Shown here piece by piece: positions 54,364 to 63,626 of a stretch of DNA of 64,000 nt. Position numbers and translations under genes: made by a program. The number at the start of each line of letters is the position of its first letter. Positions within the stretch are counted from its first letter, which is position 1. Under the pieces are notes generated by a model. It saw only the letters and a list, made by a program, of their open reading frames with translations. It was not told the DNA's origin and did no database searches. Source of the DNA: Isochrysis galbana (taxonomy: Eukaryota > Haptophyta > Isochrysidales > Isochrysidaceae); NCBI GenBank assembly GCA_018136815.1, contig CM030945.1:780605-844604 (forward strand). Direction: 5' to 3'.

Positions 54364-55216
54364 GCCAACCCCACTAGCTACTAGCTAAAAAAAACTTCTT
54401 AATATTTAACATTCTCGCCGCGCGCGCGACTCTGCAACTTAGCTATGCAGCCTCGCCCGCAACTCTCGCCCCCCCTCCACCTGCCTTGCGGCCCGTCCCT
54501 CGTGCGCTACCTAGGGGCTGGGTGTTAGGGGTTTCCTGTAGCAGACGGCGTGTACCGATCCCCGTTGGGTTTTTCTCGACTTCCTCCTGCGCCACCGGGC
54601 TATCGGTTATAGTGATAGTGTTGTCTTTTTTTTTTGAATCTGGGGGCCAGGTAGTGTGTCTCATTGGGTCTGAGGGCCGGGGTCGGGTAGGTGGGTGGAT
54701 CGAGGCGGTGGTCTATGTGCTGTTAAGCGAGTCTATCCGTTATGTTAAGCGCTTGTGCAATCGCGGCCAGATTCGTGCCGAGCGTTAGGGTGTTAGGGTT
54801 CCTTTGTCATTGGTCGTAAAGACGGGGGTGCAAAGATCGCGCGGGGACTTGAGTTTCGGTTTTCTCCCTTGGGAGGCTTTAGTGGTGCGTGCGGTCGAGG
54901 TCCTGTCCGGAGGTTCAAGGCCTCTGACGAGGACCGTGAATCTGTTGAGGATCCTCTCGATGACCGGTATGTGGTGAAAGGCGTAGTTATCGAATTCCAC
55001 TTTGTAGAAATCGCCTATTATGTATCTCCATGCTATGAGGTAGAGGGCTTTGAGGCTGTCGGGCGTTGGCGTGCTCGGGTACGCGAACAGTCTATCCTTG
55101 ATCTTTTGGACTGCTGTTCGGTTCCTTTCCGGCGTGTATCCTGTTATGGCTTCTATGGTTTGAAATATTTGTTGTGTGGAGGGGCATCTGGCCAGGTGCG
55201 CCAACCCCACTAGCTA
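54364..55216 (-). mobile_element. 5'-truncated LINE with 17-bp target-site duplication
   Basis: GCCAACCCCACTAGCTA is present at 54364-54380 and 55200-55216. Between them on the minus strand are the ORF2 C-terminus (55199 to about 54727: CPSTQQIFQTIEAI, KIKDRLFAYPSTPTPDSLKA, FTVLVRGLEPP, QGRKPKLK, then after a frameshift NLAAIAQALNITDRLA and stop) and a 3' UTR (54727-54381) that is the copy-B type of the repeats at 5780 and 58064. This shows that those repeats are LINE 3' UTRs. It ends AATATTAAGAAGTTTTTTTT. Confidence 0.88.
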
Positions 55217-55476
55217 ATTGGACACAACGTTTTAGTCCCGGAATCCCGCCATGCCACATGCCTGACAAGCCGCGCCAGGTGTCTGTCCGAGTGATACTGG
55301 GGGGCGGGGGCACTGTCCCCTCCCCTCGATATTTGTTCCCCCTTTAGTGCACGCACCGACCCTGCGCACCCCAGCACGCTCCCTCCTCGAGGCTCCACGC
55401 TCCACGTCCACGTACGTTGGGGGAAAACCCCTTTCGGGTAAAACAACAAACAACCAACAACGCAAGACGCAAGGGG
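55217..55476. other. Intergenic, no gene recognised
   Basis: Short stretch between the truncated LINE and the TIR element. Confidence 0.4.
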
Positions 55477-55478
55477 TA

Positions 55479-55772
55479 GGGCGGCCAAACTGGGTTTTTT
55501 TATGAGTGGTGAAAAATGAGCATCTCCATCTCAGAAATGAGGAAATTTGAGGATTTTTTTCGGTAGACGAATGTGCGCGCGACGGAGGGGAGGGGGGGAA
55601 GGGGTAAGGGGGGCGAAGCGCACCATTTCTTGGCGAAGATTTTCGTGATGACAGGTGGCCCCCCCTGGCCCCTGGAGGTCTTTTATTGGGCATCGCGCCA
55701 CGGCCAAAAAATCAGCCCAGCCCCTACTAGTAGCTAGTATTTAAAAAGCCCCGGTTTGCTGTTTGACCGCCC
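55479..55772. mobile_element. TIR element (MITE), copy 3 (294 bp)
   Basis: GGGCGGCCAAAC at the left and GTTTGACCGCCC at the right, flanked by TA at 55477-55478 and 55773-55774. The right half matches 4203-4378 of copy 1. Too short to code for a transposase. Confidence 0.75.
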
Positions 55773-55774
55773 TA

Positions 55775-56747
55775 CTATTAGGTAGCATCTTTTGGCGGGA
55801 GCAGGGGAAAGCCGAAAGCCGCCAGGCGCTACGGGGCAAGGCTAGGGCAGACCATCAACAGGCGAGTTTTCAGGAAACCCATTAGTAGTGTTTTCAAGGT
55901 CATTACATTGATAGGTTGGGGTTTTCCGTGGTTGTTAACAGGTTATTCAGGGATGTTAATACCCCATTACTAGCCATTAACGGGTTAAAACCATTACAAG
56001 GTATTACCCAACGTTATTTTCATTCGTTCGGGGTGGCCACGGCGACCTCGCTCTCCCTCTCCCTCTCGCCCCTCCGCCCCCCCCCCCCCCGGATGAGTAT
56101 TCATGGTGAATGGGATGAGTATAGCTATAGAGTGTGCTTATATATACTCTATACTCTATCTATATGGCGCGCGCGGAGCGCGCTCGCTCCCGGCGCCGGC
56201 GCGCCGGCGCCTTTGGCCTCTTGCGGCTCGCAAGCGCCCGAAGCCCACCCGCACCCGCCCACCCATTAGTTGCCCATTAATGGGCAGGTTAGAGTTTTGT
56301 GGATGGCTCATAGTCAGCACATTAACAGGTTGGGTTTTGGGCTGGGTGTTAACTGCCAAGACGGTGCCCATTACTGGTTACTAGTTACTGGGTGTTAATG
56401 CCATTAACTTGTTAATGGGCTTAGGGCTTAACCCCGCCCTAGCCTTGCTACGTGGGGGAAGTTTCGCTTGAAAGAAAGCCTCCGAAAGAGTGGGCGCAGC
56501 CCACGGGAAGGGAGGGATGCGATCTCTCCCGTTTCGAGCGCGGCAGTTGCTCGTGATCTCGCCCTGCCCACTGCCCACAACCCACAACAGCTCCTGTGTT
56601 TCTTTTGTTCACATGTAGCATGTAGGCTCCGTTGCCGATGAGGCATGAGGCACGGTCCCTCAGCACTAACGTTATTTATACTTCTCTAGTGCAACAGGAA
56701 AATCTGACGCTTGTTCTTCATTCCGTGAATCGCTTGGCTGGCGAGCG
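55775..56747. other. Intergenic, no gene recognised
   Basis: Many short CCATTA/GTTAAC-like direct and inverted motifs at 55870-56010 and 56265-56430 (ATTAACGGGTTAA, TTGTTAATGGG), a C run at 56080 and a GC palindrome (CGGCGCCGGCGCGCCGGCGCC) near 56190. The start of the TPM gene lies at the right end. Confidence 0.4.
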
Positions 56748-57791
56748 ATGGCGGTGGGCCGTCGGCTGCTCTGCAGCCTTTGCGCCGCCGCGCTCGGGTC
56801 GTTGGGGCCGCGAGCCAGCGGAGGGTACGGCGAGCGAAACTATCTCACCGCCTCTGCATACGAGCCCGAACTGCCAGACGGCGCCGTCGGCGTGCATCTT
56901 CCAGCGCAGCCGAGTCGGGTGAGAGGCGCGAGAGCTCACTGGCAGACGAAAAGCCTGCCGCAAGCCAGCCAGCCAGCCAACCAGCCAACCAGGTTTCGCT
57001 GGCGAGTATGAGCCTCTTATATGTGAGTAGTTTCGAGCTGTCAGCCCCCCAGCGGGCATGGTGATGCACAATTGCGCTGGCGAGGGTGAGCCGCGCACCG
57101 TTCCACCTATGTCTGCGATACTCAGGTGCTCGATCTGCAGGGATGGCTGTCGGAGCCTGAGCTCGAACGCTTGGAGCGAATTCTGGGAAAGCTAGAGTTT
57201 GATACCGGCTACCAATTACTGGTTGTCACACAGGACCGGGCGCGAGCCCGAGCGCCCGAGCTGCGGTCGCTCCTACAATGGTATGCCCCTCCTCCGCATC
57301 CTTGGAAGAATGAGATGGTTGTTGTGCGCCTATTCATCCACGTTGACTCGCTCGCTTTCTCCAGGTGGTCTAAATTACCGGGACGCCCTGTATCCACGCT
57401 CTCGGGTGCACGTCTCGCGCCGACGACCGTCCTGCTTATCGCTGACCGCGGCGTACCGGGCGCGCTCGAAAATGGCAACTCACTCCTAAGAGTGGAAGTT
57501 GGCGAGGATGCTGCTCTGGCTTTTGGGCCGAATTTCTGGTCGAGACTCAAACGGGAATACGGGAGTGCCAAATTCGTAAGTTTTACACAAATGTCATTGG
57601 CTAGTTGGCGTGGGGACCTTGACGTGCGCAAGCCATCATGATCACCTATGCACCTGCATCTTTTGCAGGTCAATGCGCGAGGCGAGGCTACTGCTGTCAT
57701 CACAGCATTGGAAGTGGCGTTGACTTGTTTGCGAGACGGGTACTGCTCTGATGTTCCTGCCGCCGATGCGGATACCTTCTTCCGATTTTGA
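56748..57791 (+). CDS. TPM-domain protein, TLP18.3/Psb32-like, 4 exons
   Basis: Exons 56748-56918, 57126-57280, 57365-57575 and 57669-57791 join in phase to 219 residues. After a hydrophobic N-terminus (LLCSLCAAALGSLG) the TPM domain begins VLDLQGWLSEPELERLERIL, followed by TGYQLLVVTQDRARAR, TTVLLIADRG, LLRVEVGEDAALAFGPNFW and a helical end. In plants and cyanobacteria such lumenal proteins assist photosystem II repair; here that role is inferred. Intron 2 is 84 nt and has no in-frame stop, so retention would still code. No C-terminal membrane anchor of the plant type is visible, and the N-terminal leader is short, so an upstream exon is possible. Confidence 0.72.
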
Positions 57792-58063
57792 ATGCCTTTC
57801 GAGCACAGATACATTCTCGTGGTCTCGTGCGGCGTCGTAAGTTGCAACTTTGCGTCTGCCAACTTCTGCAGGTGGCACACACGAGCGAGTGGGCCTGCTC
57901 TCGCACTTGTGATTGGCAGATGATACGACGATCGATTGCAAGAATACCGCCCGCAGGTCTGTGAGTGACGGAAGGGGAGCTACCTTTGTTAGTTGTGCCG
58001 CCTGTCTCGCCAACCGTTAACCCCAACCCCCCTTGCATCTAGCTGTACTTGCATCCTACTTTT
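57792..58063. other. 3' flank of the TPM gene
   Basis: No gene recognised. Confidence 0.4.
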
Positions 58064-58243
58064 AAAAACACTTCTTAATATTCTCGCCACGCGCGCAGCC
58101 CTGCTCATCTACCTTGTAGCCACGCCCGCTTCCTTTTCACCCCTTTCACTTGCCTTGCGGCTCGTCCCCTCGTGTTCTACTTAGGGGCTCAGTGTATGGG
58201 GTTTCGAGTAGCAAGCGGCTTGTGCCGATCCCCGGTGGTCTAG
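58064..58243 (-). mobile_element. LINE B-type 3' UTR fragment, copy C
   Basis: Same landmarks as copies at 5780 and 54405, starting ACTTCTTAATATTCTCGCC on +. LINE B inserted into it: the sequence resumes after the LINE B duplication at 63627 with CTACGCCATCGGGCTATCG, the end seen in the other copies. Confidence 0.75.
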
Positions 58244-58286
58244 TTCTCTACTCCCTCCTACTCAACTAACTTAATAGTTGGTCGCC

Positions 58287-59171
58287 ATGGAGCGCGCCGC
58301 CGCTCCCCACCTCTCCTTCGGGTCCGCCACCGCGGGCGCCCCCCCAGCACCCATGGAGCTGTCGCTGGCGAAGCGACCGCGTCCACCTGCAGAGGCCGAG
58401 CAGGTGAGCGTGACCCCGGTCGCGCCACACGGCCCGTGGCCCCGGCCACACCAGCCACAGCAGCCATGCTGGCCCACCTCATGGTGGGCCACAAGCTGTG
58501 GAGGACAGAGAGCCAGCACCACCAGAGACGAACCACCCAGCCATCAGGCATGCCTTATGGCAGAGGCCTCTCCCACCCTGGAGACGGCGGCGCTGCCCCG
58601 GCAGCGCGGCCCGAGACCGGGTGGCCCTTATGGGCACAAACCCAACAACAACATCAAGACGCACAATGACACCGATCCACCAACAATGCAACACGAGACC
58701 ACACTGAAGGAAAGCTGCTGGGATGTGTCTTGGGACACTCACCATACCCCTCTGCCAACTGCTCGCCCGGACCCGCCCTCGGCCTCACCACCCCCGACCG
58801 CCCCTGCCATGCAGGAGCCACCCTCGGATGAAGAGCATGGTTACACGGAGTCAGACGCAACGTACGAGTTGTCCTTCCACCAGGAGGGAGACTACATCTT
58901 CTTGGACGCCACCGTCTATGCCGCGATTGTAGAGCTCCTCTTGGAGCTCGAGGGAGTCGACCCTGAGCCGGACTTCTGGGCCCGGTCCATCCGCGGGCCA
59001 TGGCATATCGCCGTGAACGAAGACTGCGCGCAGCAATTCAAAGAACGCTATGGCGACATCACCACCCTCCGCATCGCTCAAACCGACGTTTCGGTCCGCA
59101 TCAAAGTCGATTCCATCGATGAGAAAATCAACAAGAAAACAGAAGAATTGGTACTAGAAACAGATTCATAG
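58287..59171 (+). pseudogene. LINE B ORF1, truncated by internal deletion
   Basis: Starts MERAAAPHLSFGSATAGAPP, with KRPRPPAEAEQV, YTESDATYELSFHQEGDYIF, GVDPEPDFWARSIRGPWHIA and CAQQFKERYGDITTLR. The folded part lines up with LINE A ORF1. Near 59150 the frame leaves ORF1 and enters the end of ORF2 in another frame, reaching a stop at 59171. Confidence 0.7.
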
Positions 59172-59978
59172 CCTCTCCGACAGACGTGTGTAGGCTATGT
59201 CATCGACACCGCGAAAACTCGTGTCATCTAGCGTGGTGTCCCGCGACGAAAACCATCTTCGAGACCATAGATGCCCTCAACAACTTCACTCCCCCCCCCG
59301 GAAGATCACGCACACAGAAAATGAAGGATAGACTATTTGCATATCCTGGTACGAACACCCAACTAAGTTTATACTTGGTCGCCATGGAGCGCGCCGGCGC
59401 GGCTCCCCTCTCCTTCGGGCCCCCCGCCGAGGGCGCCCCCCCAGTACCCATGGAGCAGTCGCAGGCGAAGCGACCGCGTCCACCCGCGGAGGCCGAGCAG
59501 GTGCGTGCGACTCGCGTCGCGCCACACGGCCCGTGGCGGTGCACCCCGCCCAACCTAACCCCCCCCGCAACCTGGGCCCCAAGTAGTGCACGAGGGGAGT
59601 TGCCGCAAGGCGGGAAGCGAGGGAGAGGAAGGGAAATGGGCGTGGCTACAGTAGTTAAACCCGTGGCCGCGCGCGAGGCGAGAACATTAAAAGGTTTTTT
59701 GTCGCATTCGCGAATCGACCCCGAAGGTTTACATTCTAATTCTCGCCGATCTCTCCGGCCCCACGCCTCTAAGTCTAAGCCAGGCCATCACGGTAGCCGG
59801 GAGAGTCGACGTCACGCTAAACGCCACGCCGCTCCTCCCGCGGACCCAGCTCTGTCGGATGAGCCGGACATTCTTGAGCAGTGGCTGCGCCACTATGGGC
59901 GCCACGGCAAGGCCTATTCCGATTCCGCTAGTGCCCCACTCGAATATCAGGTGATGGCGGCACGAGAGGTCCCCTCGG

Positions 59979-60860
59979 GTGAGTCCTGGCATGCTCGCAT
60001 CATTTACACAACTCCACAAACCTGGCGCGAACCACAAAGACGCTGATGGAGTGTCGCGCTTGGTGGCGGCAGACGACGAGACGTCGGAGACGTCCGCTCC
60101 TAAGCAGGGGGGTGGGCAGCTACTAGCCGCCGTCGTCCCTAACTCTCGCTCCACCACGGCATCGGATGGTCAGCCACCAGCCGTCGCCGCCTCTCGTTCT
60201 CGTACCACCACGGCCTCCAGTCTGCAAGCCGACGAACGATCGTCCAGGTTGTCCTCTACGACCAGGGATTCCATCAACCTCTCCTACCTCGACGTCGGTA
60301 CACCCAACGCCGAGGCGCTCAAGGAGGCACAGGCCGAGGACCCTGACTGCCACGACCTCATTCGCTTCCTCTCCTCGTCTCCTCACAACCCCGATCTCGA
60401 TCACCGTCGCTTGCGCTGGCTCAGTCGTGAATCTTCTCGATGCCTGTTGCGATCTGGACTACTCTACCGACGAGTGCCAACGAGGGATGGCGAGAAGCTT
60501 TGCCTCTACGTGCCGAAGACGATGCGCCGCGCCTACCTCGAAGCCTTTCACGACCACCTGTGCCACCTCGGCGACAACCGGATGGCGCGCCTTCTACGAG
60601 ACCGATATTTTTGGCCTGGGATGAACGCAGACGTCTGTGAGCACGTTCGCCAATGCCATGAATGCACTTTAGCTAAGCCTCCCTTCCGCCACCTCGCAGA
60701 CCCAAAGGGACCGCAGGTCGGCGCCTATCCGTTCGACATCGTCTTCTGCGACGTCGTCTCGATGGCTCCCACGCACGACTTCATCAAGGGCTCTCGAGGC
60801 TTCGACAAGCTCCTCGTCTTCGTAGACTCGCTCACTCGTTGGATCGAGGCGTTCGTCGTT
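59979..60860 (+). pseudogene. Gypsy-like RNase H end and integrase, catalytic core truncated
   Basis: HKPGANHKDADGVSRL is the typical end of gypsy RNase H. The integrase zinc-binding domain is intact: H-x4-H in FHDHLCHLGDNRMARLLRDR and C-x2-C in VRQCHECTLAKPPF. The catalytic core begins FDIVFCDVVSM and LLVFVDSLTRWIEAF with the first Asp, then runs into 46-bp-like CTCGATTCTCG repeats at 60863-61010, so the remaining catalytic residues are lost. RT is absent. Confidence 0.85.
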
Positions 60861-60862
60861 CG

Positions 60863-61015
60863 TTCTTCGATCCTCGATTCTCGATTCTCGTCGTTCCGTG
60901 TTCTTCGTTTCTCGTTCTTCGATTCTCGATTCTCGTCGTTCCGCGTTCTTCGTTTCTCGCTCTCGATTCTCGATTCTTGTCGTTCCGCGTTCTCATCGGT
61001 CCTCGATTGTTCGTT
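60863..61015. repeat. Tandem TTCGATTCTCG-type repeat replacing the integrase core
   Basis: Three imperfect units of TCGATTCTCGATTCTCGTCG followed by TTCCGCGTTCTTCG. It begins exactly where integrase homology ends. Confidence 0.7.
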
Positions 61016-61281
61016 GTTCGTAATTCGTAACTTCTCGGTGCGTCGCTCATCACGTCTTCCGTCTTGGTTCGGCGTTGGGTGCGCGGCTCTCCCTCCATTC
61101 GGATTTATTGTTTCATTCGCTCTTCAGATTTATTGTTTCGTTCGCTCTTCGGATTTATTCGCTCTTCGCTCTTCGCTCATTCGGTCTCGTTCAGGATTGC
61201 TCTTCTGCCTTTCTCGTGGCTTGTTCGGAGCTCTCCGATGTCCGTTAGGTTCTCTTCTTTCCTCGCGGGACGCTCGATCCT

Positions 61282-62141
61282 AGCAGGGGGGTGTCGCATT
61301 CGCGAATCGACACTCGTTAGGCTTCGCTCTTCTCTTCGTCGTTCGGTATTTATCGTTATAATTCTCTCGTTCTCGTTCTCGGTCAAAAGCTTCGCTTGGA
61401 TGCATGGGATCGTGGGTTGTGGAGCGCCCTCTCTCTTTCTCTCGAAAGAGAAGGGAAGTTTCCCCACCTTTCTTCCTCCTAGGCGCCTCGCAAATAGGTT
61501 TAATTCGCTATCTTCTCCGCGTTTCTCTATCTACTTCAGTGATTGCAATCAGATTTAATTTGCAATCTCATCGCATCTCCCCCTTAGGCACACCGCACTT
61601 CTCTCGTCTTATTCGGTAAGTCTTTTGGAATCCTGTGCGGCAGGATTGCCCCTCGTTTCCGTTATGGTGCGATTCCCCTTCCAGACGGGATCGCCGACAG
61701 ATCGCCTTCTGATCGTCGTCCGTTGTCGTCTGGCCGGAGTGTTTGGGTTTGATTTCAGTCGAGTTGAGTGAGAAAGTCGTGGGGCGAGAGTCGGGGTGTT
61801 TTCCTGGGTGTCTCTGTCCGTCGTCCTGTCGTCAGTCGTCATCCGTCGTCGCTCTCGCTCTCGTCGCTCTCGCTCTCGTAACACTCGTACCCAACAAACT
61901 CGCCTCGCCTCGCCAGCCCCTGCCACCACAGCCCTCCTCACACTCACCCTCGCCTCTCGCCGCTCGTTTCATGTCGCTCTCGCCGCCGTCCTCGCCCTCG
62001 CTCAAGCCCGCCTGCCCGCCTTCCTCTGCTGACGGGCTTCAGCCCGTCAGCACCTCCGAACTCGTCTCCTCCGCCGCGCCTGCCGCCGGCATGGCCCCTT
62101 CCTCATTGCCCTCAGGCCCTAAGGGCCATCCCAATTCGTCA
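61282..62141 (+). mobile_element. Polypurine tract and LTR of the gypsy-like element
   Basis: AGCAGGGGGG (61282-61291) directly precedes TGTCGCATTC, the usual arrangement at a 3' LTR. Similarity to 34288-33362 and to 32514-32388 (both reversed) runs to about 62030. The last bases before the T tail are TTCGTCA, so an LTR with TG...CA ends is possible, but the exact 3' border is not fixed. Confidence 0.6.
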
Positions 62142-62617
62142 TTTTTTTTTCCTGGTACGAACACTCCCGAAAGCCTAAAAGCGTTATACGTAATAGCGTG
62201 GAAATACATACTAAGAGATTTCTACAGAGTCGAATTTGAGTCACACGAGTACCACTACATACCTATCCTAGAGTCTACACTAGTGAGATTCACCACATTA
62301 GTTAGGGGCCTCACCCCGCCAAAAGCGCACTGCTCTGTACGCACGCATAAAGCTGCTCAAGGAAGAAAGCCCAAACTCAAGAAACCGCTAGAACTCAGCA
62401 CCCCCGTATTCATTGAAAACGAGAAAGGGAGACTACAACTGAGCGAAAACACCCGCCTCGTAGCGAAAGCCCTTGGCCTCGCTGAAAAGCTCGCATGACA
62501 CGATGCGTCGTCCTGCGCGAAACGGCCATCTAATAATGCGATCAATCACTATAGGTCATATAAAGTGAACACCGAAGCACACGGAAACAACGGGACCCTG
62601 GAACAATTCTAAAATAA

Positions 62618-63373
62618 TAAACCTTTTAATAGTCTCACCGCACCCGCGGCCGTGGACCCTCTACTTTCTACTCACGTAGGAGAACTTTCTACACCCCCAC
62701 TCCCCCGGCCCTTCTCCCCCCGCCATAAGGCGACTCCCCCCGTGCACTACTAGGGGGATAGGGGTGAAGGGCTTAGATATGGTCCGGTGGCCCGCGCCTC
62801 CCCCCGGTGATCATTCCCCCCCTTCCTCCTGTGTCTCCGAGTGGGCGGCGGCCTCAGCCCCGACTTATCCTGTAAACAGGTGCGGGACTTACCTATTTTC
62901 CGGTGAGCGGAGCTCTCGCTCCGCCCACCCCCTTCTCCGCGCGCTCTCTCCCCTCTCCTGCAGGCACGCGCGATGGCGCGCCTGCGGCAGGCCTCCAGCT
63001 GCCCTGTGGCGGCCCTTGGAGGCTCCTGGAGGCCAGCTCAGGGGGCAGAGGAGGCTGGGGCTGGGCCCTGGCCTCCCCTGCCTCTCCCTCGCTGGTGCTC
63101 CCGAGCCTCTGGGGCCCCCAATCTGCACCTGTCTGCCTGTCGACCAGGGGGGGAGGGGGGGTTGGAGCGATGGGCTGGTCACGAGGGGCCAGGATGGGCG
63201 AATGGGGCGAGCCTGTGGGGAAGGGAGTGGGTCAGTAGGGCAGTGGCCTCCTGGCAAGCCATCAGGCGTGCCAGGAGGATGGGTGGTTCCTCCCCCATGG
63301 CAGGGGAGGGAGGAGTGGAGAGAGGGGGGGGCTCGTGCCCCCCCATGGGTCAACCAAGTATAAACTTAGTTGT
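62618..63373 (-). mobile_element. Nested short retroelement (F2 5' end, LINE B-type 3' end)
   Basis: Flanked by CAATTCTAAAATAA (62604-62617 and 63374-63387). Sense strand: hairpin AACTAAGTTTATACTTGGTT (63370-63351), CCATGGGGG block, the region shared with 25046-25361, then sequence like LINE B 3' UTR (on +: AACCTTTTAATAGTCTCACC, GCACTACTAGGGG). No ORF. The 3' tail matches LINE B, so LINE B is its likely driver. Confidence 0.85.
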
Positions 63374-63626
63374 CAATTCTAAAATAAACAGGTCACCCAG
63401 TGGCACAGGAGGGAGCGGAGAACACGCCGCTGAGGACAGGTGCACACCGCTCCGCTCGGACCCCCCACATGTCCCGAGCCCCTAAGTAGAGCACGAGGGG
63501 AGTTGCCGCAAGGCGGGGATATTGAGGGTGAGGAAGGGTAGGGGGCGTGGCTACGAGTATGCGATTCAGTGCCACGGGTGAGGCGAGAATATTAAAAGGT
63601 TTTTTTTTCTCTACTCCCTCCTACTC

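Larger units (their letters stand above)
59359..62150 (+). mobile_element. Nested chimeric insertion: LINE 5'/3' ends plus gypsy fragment
   Basis: Flanked by CCTGGTACGAACAC (59345-59358 and 62151-62164). Order: LINE 5' hairpin (59362-59379), ORF1 start (ATG 59384, MERAGAAPLSFGPPAEGAPP) to about 59560, a LINE B-type 3' end (59575-59694) with a T run, gypsy sequence from TGTCGCATTCGCGAATCGAC (59700), RNase H tail and integrase, polypurine tract and LTR (61292 on), then a nine-T tail at 62142-62150. The duplication encloses the whole, so it moved as one unit or the gypsy part was inserted later without leaving its own visible duplication. Confidence 0.8.
59150..62498 (+). pseudogene. LINE B ORF2 C-terminus, split by an insertion
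   Basis: Before the insert: a finger CRLCHRHRENSCHLAWC, then KTIFETIDALNNF and KMKDRLFAYPGTN. After it (62165 on): ESLKALYVIAWKYILRDFYR, LESTLVRFTTLVRGLTPP, KPKLKKPLELSTPVF and LVAKALGLAEKLA with stop at 62496-62498. The two halves line up without gap to the uninterrupted copy at 54785-55199. Confidence 0.8.
58264..63606 (+). mobile_element. LINE B with two nested insertions
   Basis: Flanked by TTCTCTACTCCCTCCTACTC (58244-58263 and 63607-63626). Contents: 5' hairpin (58265-58282), ORF1 N-terminal part (58287 to about 59150), a deletion junction, ORF2 C-terminus (about 59150-59344 and, after a nested insert, 62165-62498), 3' UTR (62499-62603, a second nested insert, then 63388-63606) ending GAGAATATTAAAAGG plus a T run. 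The RT domain is missing through the internal deletion, so it cannot move itself. The element body excluding both inserts is about 1.8 kb. Confidence 0.88.

Noticed and set aside
56748..57098. Minus-strand ORF over the first TPM exon
   Set aside because: It overlaps the signal-peptide exon and has no family resemblance.
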